From contig JADLEU010000122.1 in the NCBI GenBank assembly GCA_020845955.1, positions 1-64,000 on the forward strand: a stretch of 64,000 bases of DNA, in the 5' to 3' direction. The notes under the pieces were generated by a model, which worked only from the letters and a program-made list of their open reading frames with translations, ran no database searches and was not told the origin of the DNA. The position numbers and the translations under genes are program-made. This DNA comes from Anaerolineales bacterium. GTDB taxonomy: Bacteria; Chloroflexota; Anaerolineae; Anaerolineales; UBA6663. Of this stretch, positions 15,837 through 25,105 are shown in pieces (the stretch's first letter is position 1; every line of letters starts with the position of its first letter).

Positions 15837-15870
15837 AAAAAAAGGGCCGCACGGATTAGCCCGTGCGGCC
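15837..15870 (-). terminator. Intrinsic terminator in the leader of the 15798 gene
   Basis: On the minus strand a perfect 10-bp stem (GGCCGCACGG/CCGTGCGGCC) is followed by seven T. It ends about 40 nt upstream of the GTG start, with no minus-strand gene for 2.4 kb upstream, so it may act as an attenuator. Confidence 0.75.
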
Positions 15871-16348
15871 AGCGTTGAGCATATTGGTTGTGTTCGTGTT
15901 GGCGACGGTGGCTCTCCCTTTGCTTTGGGTTAACCTCCTCTCCCACTAGCCTGCTTAGGCGGTGAAAACGAAAAGCCGAACAGTCAGCCCGTGCAGCTTG
16001 CGGTCAATACCGTCGATCTTCGCGACTATGGTAGGGTAGCTTGAGCCGCAAGTCAATACACTTCTGCCATCGTCCACATGACATGTTTGTGCTATTTGGG
16101 GGATGACATTGCAGTGTCAGACCTGGCACTTCGGTGGGCAGAGAACCTTTCCGAGATACAGAAATCTGGCAGTACCAGAGCCCAGGGCAACTTATGTTTT
16201 CGTGCTCACGTGGGCTGCAGCCCGCTCCTTGAGGCGACACAGGCTTCAAGGGTAATTGATTCTTTGGGCAGGGTTACCCCGCAAGCATGACTGCTCAAGA
16301 GATGATTTCAGCGGCAGCGCGGCAAGCGGCTGATGTGACGCCATTAGG

Positions 16349-16376
16349 TTGCGCTAGGAGCCTAGCCGCCTATAAT
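16349..16376 (+). promoter_or_regulatory. Putative sigma-70 promoter of the TPR-SHOCT gene
   Basis: TATAAT at 16371-16376 sits 16 bp after TTGCGC. It lies about 190 bp before the 16573 start. The rest of 15871-16572 shows no gene; an inverted repeat CTTGCGG/CCGCAAG occurs near 15999-16055. Confidence 0.5.
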
Positions 16377-16572
16377 ACACGTATCAAGAATCTCGCGTGC
16401 AACTTACCGCTGCAAGCTCAAGCCACAAGATTATGCCCATCGATAACAATTCGGGCCATAATGGTCGGACTTAATATCTGCACTGGTCCTGCCCACGCGC
16501 TACGTTGATATGCGACCATTAGCGTTAGCCAGGTTCTTCACTGAAACCTGACCAGAATAAGGGGAGACCGTC

Positions 16573-18291
16573 ATGAGTGACCTAAAGCTGCCTTACGATC
16601 AGGGATGGGAGCTGTTCTATAGGGCTCGATATCGTGACGCGATAAGTTGCCTCAACCAAATACTAGAGGAAGATCCGAATCAACCAAGTGTCCTGAGTCT
16701 ACTGGCTCTATCGTACGCTTTTCTAGACGACAACAATACGGCTGAACTACATGCTGCAAGAGCATTAGCTATTGATCCAGAAACGGCACTGGCGTATACC
16801 GTTCGAGGATACTTACTCGACGATAGAGAAGAATCCGTGTTGGCGCGCCAACACCATGACCAGGCAATTCGGATCGCGCCCGACGATTGCTTCTGCAGGG
16901 CGCGCAGCGCATGGAACTACTGGCTGCAAGATCGGCGCAAGGAGGCCATCCTTGAGCTAGACCTACTTTCTGCCAGCAAGCCGGACTGTGCTTACGCCTA
17001 CTATTTCCGAGGCCACATCCTAAAGAAAGATGAGAAATATGACGACGCTCTGCGCGCCTACTCCAAAGCAATCGAACTGAGAAAAGACTTCACCCTTGCG
17101 TACTATTGGCGCGGGCTTCTGTATAGAGATAGACGGAAGTACACAGAAGCATTGAACGATTTCAGTAAGGTCCTAGATCTATGCCCCAACCACATCGACA
17201 GTTTGTTCCAACGTGGTTGGTGCCTCGCTCAACTAGACCGAGTTGACGAGGCTATCGCCGCCTATTCTGCGCACATCCAACACGCTGGTGACGGCGCTTA
17301 CGCCAGCGCATATAACAATCGCGGCTCGGAATTGAAGGAGAAAGGTGACATTGCAGGAGCCCGTGCTGATTTTGAACAAGCTATCAAGCTAGACCACGAG
17401 TATAAATACGCATGGGCAAACCTTGGGCACTTGAAGATGACACAAGGCGACCTTGACGGAGGCGCGGCTGACCTCAAGATCGCCGTAGGCCTAGACGCAA
17501 AGTATGAATGGTCTCTTTCAAGATTGCGTGAGATTTATGAGAAGAAGGGTGACTACAGGTCCGAGCTGGCCGCCACGGCCCACGTTAGGCAAGTGTCCCC
17601 TCAACCCCAATGGACTTACCAGGATGCCGACACGCAGTTCTTCACCGAGACTGTCTTCAAACACTTCACCAATGTCTTACTACCGGCGATCCAGAAGAAC
17701 AACGAAAGGTTTGTCGACTACTGGGAAGTACGAATGATGTGGGGAGCAAGAAAGAGCCAGTCAATCTACCAAGGTACGTCCAGTATCGTCCATGAAGGGA
17801 AGTATGGCGCAGGATACATTGTGCTCGCAGAAAAGAACATCTGGATCGTGAATATCGGCGAACTGAGCAAAAGGTATGTTAAGACAACGGGCCTGGTTGG
17901 GAAGTTCTTTCTTGCAGCCCTGCGTAACCTAGATATGACTTCTGCGGAAAAGAGCGACAAGGTTTTCTGTATTCCACATTCCGATATTCAGTATGTCAAT
18001 AGCACGGATGGTGCCATCGTACTTGGTACAGGGCCTGACAGCTGGCAACTCTTCACTTGGTTCAGCGATGTTGACAATAGATTGCTTGCGGCCCTCGACC
18101 TGGCCCGGAAGGATATGGTGGCGGACCTTTGGAAGCCAATAGGCACACCTCCACCGCGCAAGCCAGAATCGGTCCCAGCTTCAGAGGATGTCTACGGGCA
18201 GATCGAGAAGCTCAAGAACCTTCTGGATATGAAGGCTATATCGCAAGACCAATATGACAAGAAAGTCCAGGACCTGCTGAGTAGATTATAG
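16573..18291 (+). CDS. TPR-repeat protein with C-terminal SHOCT domain
   Basis: The 572-aa soluble protein has about nine TPR repeats (residues about 1-330), then a beta-rich region resembling a PH-like domain (about 370-530, with YIVLAEKNIWIVNIG), and a C-terminal SHOCT domain (IEKLKNLLDMKAISQDQYDK, last 35 residues). TPR repeats scaffold protein complexes; SHOCT is a short oligomerisation-type domain. GGGGAGACCGTC precedes the ATG. Codon use and GC are lower than in the flanks, as in the adjacent toxin/ATPase locus toward which it converges. A scaffold for that secretion-like system is plausible but inferred. Confidence 0.75.
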   Translation: MSDLKLPYDQGWELFYRARYRDAISCLNQILEEDPNQPSVLSLLALSYAFLDDNNTAELHAARALAIDPETALAYTVRGYLLDDREESVLARQHHDQAIRIAPDDCFCRARSAWNYWLQDRRKEAILELDLLSASKPDCAYAYYFRGHILKKDEKYDDALRAYSKAIELRKDFTLAYYWRGLLYRDRRKYTEALNDFSKVLDLCPNHIDSLFQRGWCLAQLDRVDEAIAAYSAHIQHAGDGAYASAYNNRGSELKEKGDIAGARADFEQAIKLDHEYKYAWANLGHLKMTQGDLDGGAADLKIAVGLDAKYEWSLSRLREIYEKKGDYRSELAATAHVRQVSPQPQWTYQDADTQFFTETVFKHFTNVLLPAIQKNNERFVDYWEVRMMWGARKSQSIYQGTSSIVHEGKYGAGYIVLAEKNIWIVNIGELSKRYVKTTGLVGKFFLAALRNLDMTSAEKSDKVFCIPHSDIQYVNSTDGAIVLGTGPDSWQLFTWFSDVDNRLLAALDLARKDMVADLWKPIGTPPPRKPESVPASEDVYGQIEKLKNLLDMKAISQDQYDKKVQDLLSRL

Positions 18292-18333
18292 AACCGCTTG
18301 GCCCAGGTCGTTGAGAGCTACCGCCGGATGCGG

Positions 18334-18738
18334 CTATGCTGGGTCACCATCGATAAGTTGGGCCAATTCCGGTGTTTGCTCTTCTGCGATCGAACACAAG
18401 AGCTCCAGGCCAGATCCAAGACAGGCCTCGGTTAAGTGACTGGTCGGAAATTCCACACTTAGCCGAATATCATTGTCGTCACTAATTGAGTATTTGGCCA
18501 CTGGCATGTAGAAGTTCGCCTTGGCGATATATATCGAGAATTTGGGTATGAGGTGGGGCGGGAGCGGCTCCGGGAGTGGCGATGTCACGAACGAAATCCA
18601 ATCCGACTCCCAGTAGACGTTGATAGTAAAGGAGCGACCAATACTGGTGCTCTTAAAACCAGTCACAATATGGTCCTCACTAATGATTTCGTACTTCCAG
18701 CCGAACTCAGCCAAAACTGCCTCTGCAAGTTTGACCAC
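18334..18738 (-). CDS. YbjN-like protein, candidate immunity protein
   Basis: The 134-aa protein begins with a helix (VKLAEAVLAEFGWKYEI) and continues with an alternating beta-sheet (RSFTINVYWESDWISFVTSP), the pattern of YbjN/type III chaperone-like folds often used as immunity or chaperone proteins. It lies 11 nt downstream of the GH-E nuclease toxin gene and is the last gene of that operon, the usual place for immunity. Assignment to the YbjN fold is by pattern; the immunity role is inference from gene order. Confidence 0.6.
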   Translation of the reverse strand: MVKLAEAVLAEFGWKYEIISEDHIVTGFKSTSIGRSFTINVYWESDWISFVTSPLPEPLPPHLIPKFSIYIAKANFYMPVAKYSISDDNDIRLSVEFPTSHLTEACLGSGLELLCSIAEEQTPELAQLIDGDPA

Positions 18739-18749
18739 GGGCGCCCCTC

Positions 18750-19571
18750 CTACCGTCGGAACTTTCCGCCACGATACTCGTTCATGTCGGCGTTCTCCCA
18801 GGCGAAGCGTGCTGGGTCATCTATGCCTTTTACCCTATGGCCTACCTGAAATCCAGGTGGATTACGTATGTAGCCACGCTTAGCAAAGCTGTTCTTCTCC
18901 TGCAGAATCCAACCTTTGATGTAGCTTGGGGCATTGGAATCATCCGGTGTACGCAATTTGAACGCCTGCTTTGCCCGCTGAAACAGTGCCCCATGCTGCC
19001 CTTCAGAGGCTAAGGTACTCGGGTTGAGCGCCTGCCGATCAAACTCCGCGCCGGTTTCAAGCGATCCTGTCGAGTGGGGGCTGAGCCTATAGTGATATAT
19101 GGCCTGATATTTCGAGATGAGAATGCCAAGCCGCGATTGTGCCTTATGAGTGTGGTTCAGGAGCGTATTCTTAAAACGGTTCTCCTCTTTATCAAATTCC
19201 ACCTTCGCTCTCATCAAACGTTCTTTCCAAAGCACTGCTTTCCGCAACTTCTCGCTGACCACCCTCTGCTGGCGGAGAACATCCTCAAGCACCCGGGTTT
19301 GCTCTGCCACCTTCGTCCTGGCTAACCGGTCGGTTCTTGCAGTGGCTCGGGCTTGAAGTCCACGCAACTCTGTCCGCAAATTATCAATCTGCCGCTGTTT
19401 GAGTTGCTCCTCTTTCTGCCAATGACGAACACGTTGATCCACCCAATTCAGCGTTTCAGCCAGGTGGTGATCGACGGCTGCTAGCTCTTCAATTGTGCTT
19501 TTCTTAAAGGTCCTTAGTGCTGAACCGATGTTAACGAGAGATCGAACGGTCTTCAGGCTGACGGAGGACAT
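18750..19571 (-). CDS. Polymorphic toxin with coiled-coil N terminus and GH-E nuclease domain
   Basis: In this 273-aa protein, residues about 1-160 are a charged helical coiled coil resembling the targeting region of LXG/WXG-type effectors. The C terminus (about 215-273) reads GFQVGHRVKGIDDP..FAWENADMNEYRGG, matching the GH-E branch of the HNH/endonuclease VII superfamily, with the GH pair and the later WE. A soluble toxin with no signal peptide next to an EssC-like ATPase points to type VII-like export. It follows two small helical protein genes and precedes an immunity candidate. AGAGGTG lies upstream of its start. Confidence 0.75.
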   Translation of the reverse strand: MSSVSLKTVRSLVNIGSALRTFKKSTIEELAAVDHHLAETLNWVDQRVRHWQKEEQLKQRQIDNLRTELRGLQARATARTDRLARTKVAEQTRVLEDVLRQQRVVSEKLRKAVLWKERLMRAKVEFDKEENRFKNTLLNHTHKAQSRLGILISKYQAIYHYRLSPHSTGSLETGAEFDRQALNPSTLASEGQHGALFQRAKQAFKLRTPDDSNAPSYIKGWILQEKNSFAKRGYIRNPPGFQVGHRVKGIDDPARFAWENADMNEYRGGKFRR

Positions 19572-19609
19572 AGCCGGTTCACCTCTGGAAGCACTGATGA
19601 TTAGGCACT

Positions 19610-19816
19610 CTACCTGCCTGTCTTACCATACTTCTCATCGATCTTCGCCTTTGCTGCCCTGCTCTCCTCCATCACTTCCTCCATTTGCCTTTGCTTGAGG
19701 TGAGCCAGGTCACTCTCCCGCAGCTTTCGACTTTGCTGGGCGTCAAAGAAACTAAGGAGGATTTCTTCCAGCTCTTCTGCCGCTGCTTTCGCGTTCCCCT
19801 GTTGGCCGGTTGTCAC
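19610..19816 (-). CDS. Small helical partner protein of the toxin
   Basis: The 68-aa protein is almost entirely helical and charged (AAAEELEEILLSFFDAQQS.., KQRQMEEVMEESRAAKAK). It overlaps the upstream small gene by ATGA and sits just before the toxin. Two such small helical proteins before a toxin recall the Lap1/Lap2 adaptors of LXG effectors; the resemblance is in size and order rather than a recognised family. Confidence 0.6.
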   Translation of the reverse strand: MTTGQQGNAKAAAEELEEILLSFFDAQQSRKLRESDLAHLKQRQMEEVMEESRAAKAKIDEKYGKTGR

Positions 19817-20028
19817 TCGATTTCCCTCCTTACGTGTTCTACCAGACTCGCCATCGAATCGAGTTGCTTAACATATAGATTGGTAGCCGAAACAAGCGAT
19901 TCCCAGTACTGTTTGGCAAACTGCGACTTGGACGCATCACTCCAGGAATCGCCAGTCCTCTGCCACACGCCGATTAGTCGCTGCCAGTGCTTCTTTATGC
20001 GGTCATATCGAACACGCAAGGGACTCAT
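19813..20028 (-). CDS. WXG100-like small protein
   Basis: The 71-aa protein starts at MSPLRVRYDR, with AAGGAGG upstream. It forms two helices around a WSD turn (GDSWSDASKSQFAKQYW), the WXG100-type helix-turn-helix with Trp, a small residue and Asp, and a Phe further on. It is the first gene of the toxin operon and probably acts as secretion partner or chaperone of the 18750 toxin. It is shorter than canonical EsxA (about 100 aa). Confidence 0.6.
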   Translation of the reverse strand: MSPLRVRYDRIKKHWQRLIGVWQRTGDSWSDASKSQFAKQYWESLVSATNLYVKQLDSMASLVEHVRREIE

Positions 20029-20127
20029 AAAAGGCCTCCTTCGCATGCGCAGGTGATAAAGCAGACGCGGTCATGTGAGAGCAGTCCGACACGACTTGAA
20101 AGGCGGCGAGGCACCACGGCTAGTCGA

Positions 20128-20180
20128 TTGGCCGAGATTCCGAGTATCCCTATAATAGTGTGATTGTCGTTACCAGACAA
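20128..20180. promoter_or_regulatory. Overlapping divergent promoters of ATPase and toxin operons
   Basis: Plus strand: TTGGCC (20128), 17-bp spacer, TATAAT (20151-20156). Minus strand: TTGTCT (20180-20175), 17-bp spacer, TATTAT (20157-20152). The two -10 boxes overlap in CTATAATAG, so polymerase can occupy only one direction at a time. Confidence 0.6.
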
Positions 20181-20378
20181 GCAAAGTAGGTCAGTTTCTG
20201 CACCCGATGTGCGGCAATACCAGAAAATCGTTGGCAACACTCAAGTAAACGGTTGCCCAGACTGCTCCCTGCACATGCCGACAAGACCGTTGTGCCAACT
20301 ATGTCTGCCGGTGGCAATATCGCGCCCGTTCCACGCCAGCCACACCACGCGGCTGATGAACAATGACGGGAGTGTGAC

Positions 20379-23108
20379 ATGAGCACGTGGTCAGATGAGA
20401 TATATCGACAAGCCCTGATCCAGCTAGATGAAGCAAGACAGTCAGAGCTGAAACAGCTAGAGAGCAAGTTCCGGGAATTGCATGGCGCAATCACCTCTAG
20501 CTATCACGACGCCATCTCACTGCTCGAACGCCGAAGAGACCAAGTAGCCGGTGGATTTGACCTGTCGCAGGTGGAATGGGACCATGCCAAGTGGGACACG
20601 TACGTTCCCAATATGCATGGCGACTTGCCTAACCAACTTAGGGTGGGAACGCTGAGGTTTCACGGCTGGTATTCAGACTTTGATATTCCTGCTTTGCTCA
20701 CTATAGGCGGTGCTCGAAGAAACGTTGTTCTTAAGGCAGGTACATCCCAGCTGGATACAGCTCGAACAACACTGCAGTCACTTGTCATGCGGTTGTTGGC
20801 GCTGGCACCGGTCAGGAAGGTAAGGCTGATAGCCTTCGACCCAATAGGCCTGGGCGACACAATCGCCGGGCTTGTTCAGGATTTGCCGGAGCTGCTTGTC
20901 CAGGGGCGAGCCTGGACTGAAACCTCCCAAATCGAGGAACAACTGGGAACCCTCGAAGCTAGCGTAGCTCAATTCAAGCAGAAATCTCTCGGCAAGAAAT
21001 ATGCAAGCATCGAAGAGTACAACTTGAATGCGGGCGAACTTGAGGAACCCTATCGGATAGTTGTCATCTCGGACTTTCCACACCGCTTCTCGGATATCGC
21101 CGCTCAGCGATTGCTCAATATTGGCAAGCACTCGGCATCAGTTGGCGTATATCTGTTCATGATGGTGAATTCTGATCGGCCGGTACCCGACGGCTTCGTG
21201 CTGGCCGAGTTTGAGGCCACTGCACACGTTATTTCACTGACATCGGAATGGATACGCTGGGAAGCTGACCTTTATCGAGAATGTGAACTCATACCAGATC
21301 AGCCACCATCCATTGATCTATACAAGCACCTGGTTACACTCATTTCGGAATGCTCGTCCTCATTGCTCAGGAGAATGGCACCATTTACCCTACCCGGGAG
21401 AGACATCTGGTGGCGCGCCAACGCCGGCCAAGAGATAAGGGTGCCAATCGGTAAGCGCGGACCGGCCAGTGTTCAGGACTTTGTTCTCAGAGAGGAAGAG
21501 CATTATGCTGCCCTTATTGTCGGCAGATCAGGATACGGGAAGTCCAATCTGCTGCAAGTTATCGTTGATACGATTTGCGTCACTTACTCACCTGATGAGG
21601 TTGAACTCTACCTCATAGATTTCAAGCAAGTCACCTTTCAGGTCTATGCACGATATAAGATTCCTCATGCACCCATCATCGCTGTTAATGCGGATCGAGA
21701 ATTCGCGGTCAGCGTTCTAAGAAAATTGGATCAGGAAGTGACAGCGCGTGCAGAGCTTTTTAGCCAACATGATGAGGAGAAACTTAGTGAGTACCGGAGA
21801 GCCACTGGGCACATGGTACCAAGAGTTGTCTTGATCGTTGACGAGTGCCAGGAACTCTTCCATGACGACTCGTTGGGGCGCGAGGCGGATCTTATTATCG
21901 AAAGGATTGTTCGACTTGGGCGAGCATTGGGCGTTCATGTAGTGTTATCTTCACAATCGCTCCGTGGTTCAACGTCAATGTCTAGTGTTACAAAAGACCT
22001 GATCCCCATTAGGATCGCGCTGCAGTGTTCCGATGCAGATGCGCGATTTGTCATGAGCGATGACAACAATGAGGCAACGCTGTTGGAACGCCCTGGCCAA
22101 GCCATCTACAACACAAGCAATGGCTTCCAAGACGGAAATAGACGCTTTCACGTCTATTGGATCGAGAAGGAGCAACGCCGCCGCATTCTTGGGGATATTC
22201 AGGCCTCATCAACTGGCACTCCCCCAATTTCGCGGGTTCAGATTATCTTCGATGGTCGCGCACAAGGTGCTATATCCGGTAACACCAAGCTACAAGAATG
22301 GTTAATTAGGTCTGCCCCAGATCGGCGTGAGGACACCCTGACGGGGTGGCTGGGCGAACCTATTGAAATCCGACCGCATACGAGAGCAGAGTTCCGATTT
22401 GCTGAGGGCAGCAACTTGGTGATTCTTGGTGGATCGAGCTATTTGGAGTCAGTGCACTCCATCGTTGTAAGCTGTTTCGCAAGTATTGCTGCGCAATCTA
22501 CCGAGACAAGGTTCGTATTTGCGGACTTCAGTGGCTGGGAGCGAGGGCCTGAGTACCTATCGCGCATCCAGGGCGTACGGCCCGAACATGTCGAAGTCGT
22601 CAGCGGGCAAAGGGAAGTCGAAACGTTGCTCAAGAGCCTCGACCGCGAAGTCCTTCGGAGGCAAAAGTCGACCGAATCAGCCAAGAATCACACTACTACC
22701 TTCTTGATCTTGATTGGGCTACAGTCGATTGGACGACTGCGAAAATCCGACGACCTTGTTGCTGACACACATAAGCGAACGATTGGGGATATACTACTCG
22801 AGCTGTGTGTGGTGGGACCTAAGCATGGCCTGCTAACAATCGCATGGTGCGACTTGCTCCGCAATTTGGAGCGCGCTCTTGGCGGAGACGCGCTCGACGC
22901 CTTTGACATGAGAGTAGCTCTGCAAATGCCGATGGAAGATTCCCGATTGTTATTCGAGAGCGATGCTGCCAGCGTGCTTGGACCCTATCGCGCCATCTAT
23001 CACGATTACAATCGGAATCACACAGAAAAGTTCCGACCGTATGCTTTGGAGGATGTAATCGGAGTCATCGAGCAGTTGGCTCAGGCGCGAAAAGCCCGAA
23101 TTGTGTAA
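20379..23108 (+). CDS. EssC/FtsK-like three-module ATPase without membrane helices
   Basis: The 909-aa protein has an N-terminal helical segment, a degenerate FtsK-like module (about residues 110-300), an active FtsK/SpoIIIE module with Walker A GRSGYGKS (about 382-389) and Walker B VVLIVDECQEL (about 482-492), and a third degenerate module (GGSSYLES near 690). Three tandem modules with one active copy is the layout of EssC/EccC type VII secretion motors, but I see no transmembrane segment or FHA domain. It starts 3' of a divergent promoter shared with the toxin operon and is followed by a WXG100-like gene. A DNA translocase is the alternative; the partners favour protein export. Confidence 0.8.
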   Translation: MSTWSDEIYRQALIQLDEARQSELKQLESKFRELHGAITSSYHDAISLLERRRDQVAGGFDLSQVEWDHAKWDTYVPNMHGDLPNQLRVGTLRFHGWYSDFDIPALLTIGGARRNVVLKAGTSQLDTARTTLQSLVMRLLALAPVRKVRLIAFDPIGLGDTIAGLVQDLPELLVQGRAWTETSQIEEQLGTLEASVAQFKQKSLGKKYASIEEYNLNAGELEEPYRIVVISDFPHRFSDIAAQRLLNIGKHSASVGVYLFMMVNSDRPVPDGFVLAEFEATAHVISLTSEWIRWEADLYRECELIPDQPPSIDLYKHLVTLISECSSSLLRRMAPFTLPGRDIWWRANAGQEIRVPIGKRGPASVQDFVLREEEHYAALIVGRSGYGKSNLLQVIVDTICVTYSPDEVELYLIDFKQVTFQVYARYKIPHAPIIAVNADREFAVSVLRKLDQEVTARAELFSQHDEEKLSEYRRATGHMVPRVVLIVDECQELFHDDSLGREADLIIERIVRLGRALGVHVVLSSQSLRGSTSMSSVTKDLIPIRIALQCSDADARFVMSDDNNEATLLERPGQAIYNTSNGFQDGNRRFHVYWIEKEQRRRILGDIQASSTGTPPISRVQIIFDGRAQGAISGNTKLQEWLIRSAPDRREDTLTGWLGEPIEIRPHTRAEFRFAEGSNLVILGGSSYLESVHSIVVSCFASIAAQSTETRFVFADFSGWERGPEYLSRIQGVRPEHVEVVSGQREVETLLKSLDREVLRRQKSTESAKNHTTTFLILIGLQSIGRLRKSDDLVADTHKRTIGDILLELCVVGPKHGLLTIAWCDLLRNLERALGGDALDAFDMRVALQMPMEDSRLLFESDAASVLGPYRAIYHDYNRNHTEKFRPYALEDVIGVIEQLAQARKARIV

Positions 23109-23146
23109 ATTGGGCAACCATACGCACCTATTGATCGGAGCGAGCC

Positions 23147-23422
23147 ATGCCATATGCTGGGCCTATCCGCATAGATCCGAGAGAAATCCGCCGCTTCGTA
23201 ACCCTCTTGCGGAAGTTTAGCAACGATCTCGCATCCAGGCGGAAAATCCTTAGTGCTCAATATAGGCGCTTGGGTGAAACATGGCAGGACCCGCAATACA
23301 AGAAGTTCGAGCTTGAGTTCAACAGCACGATGGTCAAACTTGATCAATTCGAAAAGAGCGCCAATGAGATTGTGCCCGAATTGCTTAGGTTAGCGAAGCG
23401 CGTTGAAGACGTATACAAGTGA
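23147..23422 (+). CDS. WXG100-like protein
   Basis: The 91-aa protein has the classic two-helix hairpin: an N-terminal helix, the turn LGETWQDPQYKKFE (W-x-D then Phe), and a second helix ending VEDVYK. Size and pattern fit the WXG100/EsxA superfamily of type VII substrates. A GGAG ribosome-binding site is present. It lies 38 nt after the EssC-like ATPase and is followed by a strong terminator, so the two form an operon. Confidence 0.75.
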   Translation: MPYAGPIRIDPREIRRFVTLLRKFSNDLASRRKILSAQYRRLGETWQDPQYKKFELEFNSTMVKLDQFEKSANEIVPELLRLAKRVEDVYK

Positions 23423-23533
23423 ATTGCAGCTACCGTCAGTGGTGCAACACCATGGAGAGCGGCCCTGGTTGGTGCACTTCACTAAACATAGGAGCCCTGG
23501 CGATGGCGTGAGACCGACTAGGATTTGCTACCC

Positions 23534-23563
23534 AAACGGCCCCAGTCCTGGCTGGGGCCGTTT
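23534..23563 (+). terminator. Intrinsic terminator after the WXG100-like gene
   Basis: A 12-bp perfect stem (AAACGGCCCCAG / CTGGGGCCGTTT) with a 6-nt loop, followed by GCTTCT. It ends the ATPase-WXG operon just before the insertion sequence. Confidence 0.8.
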
Positions 23564-23578
23564 GCTTCTAGAGATTGT

Positions 23579-25105
23579 CACCTTGTTTTGGCCCAAAAAT
23601 CGGCACATCGCTTCTGGAAGCGATAGGCCGAATTTTGGGCCAAAATCGGCCTATGGCTTCAATTCACGGAACAAGCGTTGCAAGCACGACTGCATTTTCC
23701 GGGCATATGGGTGGGATCGCTGTAAAGCTACCATTTCCAGCCGATCCCCCTTGCGGCCACCAAAGCGGACTCGGCCAGGGATCGTGAGCAAGTCTTGGAC
23801 AATGCGCAACGGGCCATAACCTTGGAAGTCGGAACCGTGCCACATCCACTCGTCCGTCCACTTCAGCAGGTTGTGGGCCAAATCCGTCAGCACCACCCAC
23901 ACCGCTTGCGCCGGCCAGGCGTGTTTGCGGCGCTTGACCAGTTGCAGGCCGACTTTGTCGCCGCGGATCTCGGTCTCCATGCCGCCACGGGCGTTGTAGA
24001 GCCGCACAATCTCGGCCGGCGCTTGACCAAAGAGTTGATGGATCAACAACGCACACTTCTCTTTCCCGGTGCCGGTGATCCAATCCAGCGCCAGCGTCTC
24101 GGTGCGGCAGGCATAGCGCACCACGTTGGGCACGGGTGCCGCCCACTTTCGCGGGCCAACTTCAACCCAATCTTCGTCGGGCACCTGCCCCACGACCTTC
24201 TTGGCCCGACGATTGTTGAAGCCCTTGACCAGCAATTGGCAGCGCCGGGGCAACAGCCAATTGATCCCGGCGTCGGTGCCAAAGCCGGCATCCAGACGCC
24301 ACAGCAAGCGCGCCAGTCGCGCAGGCGGCAATGCCAGGACCTGCTCGGCCATCAACACCATCGGTTGCAGGCAATCCTTGCCCTTTTGCGCGCCGGGAAA
24401 CAACAGCGAGCCCAGGCACTCCCCGTACGGTTCCACCGTGACCCGCGCCACCTGGCGGCCGTAACAGTTTTTTTGCCCGCGAAGTATCCCTTCTGGCTGC
24501 CGTCGGCGCGACGCGAGGCGGGCAGTCCCGTCAGGTCGCCGTCGAGGATCAGTCCGCCACGGCGAAAGTCATGCCGGCAGACCTGGGACCAGTTCTGCGT
24601 AATGTTGGCGAAACCGGCGCGCAGCACCTCCACCCCCTCGTCCCGCAGGACATCGAAGGTATCCGAGAGTGTGGATTGCTCAGCAAATTGCGCCTGGCCC
24701 CAGGCCCGGGCCAGGCCGAGGTTGGGGCGCAGCAGCAGATTGGCTTGGGAGGTGGCGCGCCCACCGGCTAAGATCAGCACCAGGCCTTCCAGCAACTTGT
24801 CAGCCGGCGTGTGCTCCATGGCTTTGATGGGCAACTCCATGTCTGCCAGCGGTCGCAGAACTTCGGCGCGCCGCAGCGCGTAGCCCAACGCGGCTAAGGG
24901 CACGTGCGACATCTTGGAGCTGGACGTGAGTGAAACGGCGATGCGGGTCATGGGGCCTCCAGGTGGTAGCAAACCGGCTGCCACTGGAGTATACAAAACC
25001 GTGTTTAGGCCAAGAAGCGATAGGCCGATTTTTGGGCCAAATTCGGCGCATCGCCTATGCATTTTTCGACAAGCGATAGGCCGAATTTTGGGCAAAAATA
25101 AGGTG
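23579..25105 (-). mobile_element. IS4-superfamily insertion sequence with palindromic ends
   Basis: The element is about 1.53 kb. Its tips match as inverted repeats (CACCTTGTTTTGGCCCAAAA at left; the right end reads out to TTTTGGGCAAAAATAAGGTG). Inside each tip is a near-perfect 40-bp palindrome built on AGCGATAGGCCGA (23619-23658 and 25016-25055). So each end holds an outer half-site plus a full palindrome. I see no clear target duplication. It carries one transposase in two frames and lies between the toxin cargo and the pilus locus. Confidence 0.75.
23651..24951 (-). CDS. DDE transposase split by a frameshift at an A7 run
   Basis: The first frame runs from ATG 24951 (GGAGGCCCC upstream) and contains LILDGDLTGLPAS with the first catalytic Asp. 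At 24468-24474 the coding strand has seven A (GGCAAAAAAACTG); a -1 shift there continues as NCYGRQVARV into the second track ORF (23651-24451), which holds the Y-(2)-R-(3)-E-(6)-K motif YNARGGMETEIRGDK typical of the IS4 superfamily. The joined product would be about 433 aa, full length for this group. The shift may be programmed slippage, an inactivating mutation or an assembly error. Confidence 0.7.

Noticed and set aside
23795-24883. 362-aa plus-strand ORF
   Set aside because: Antisense to the IS transposase, no independent support.
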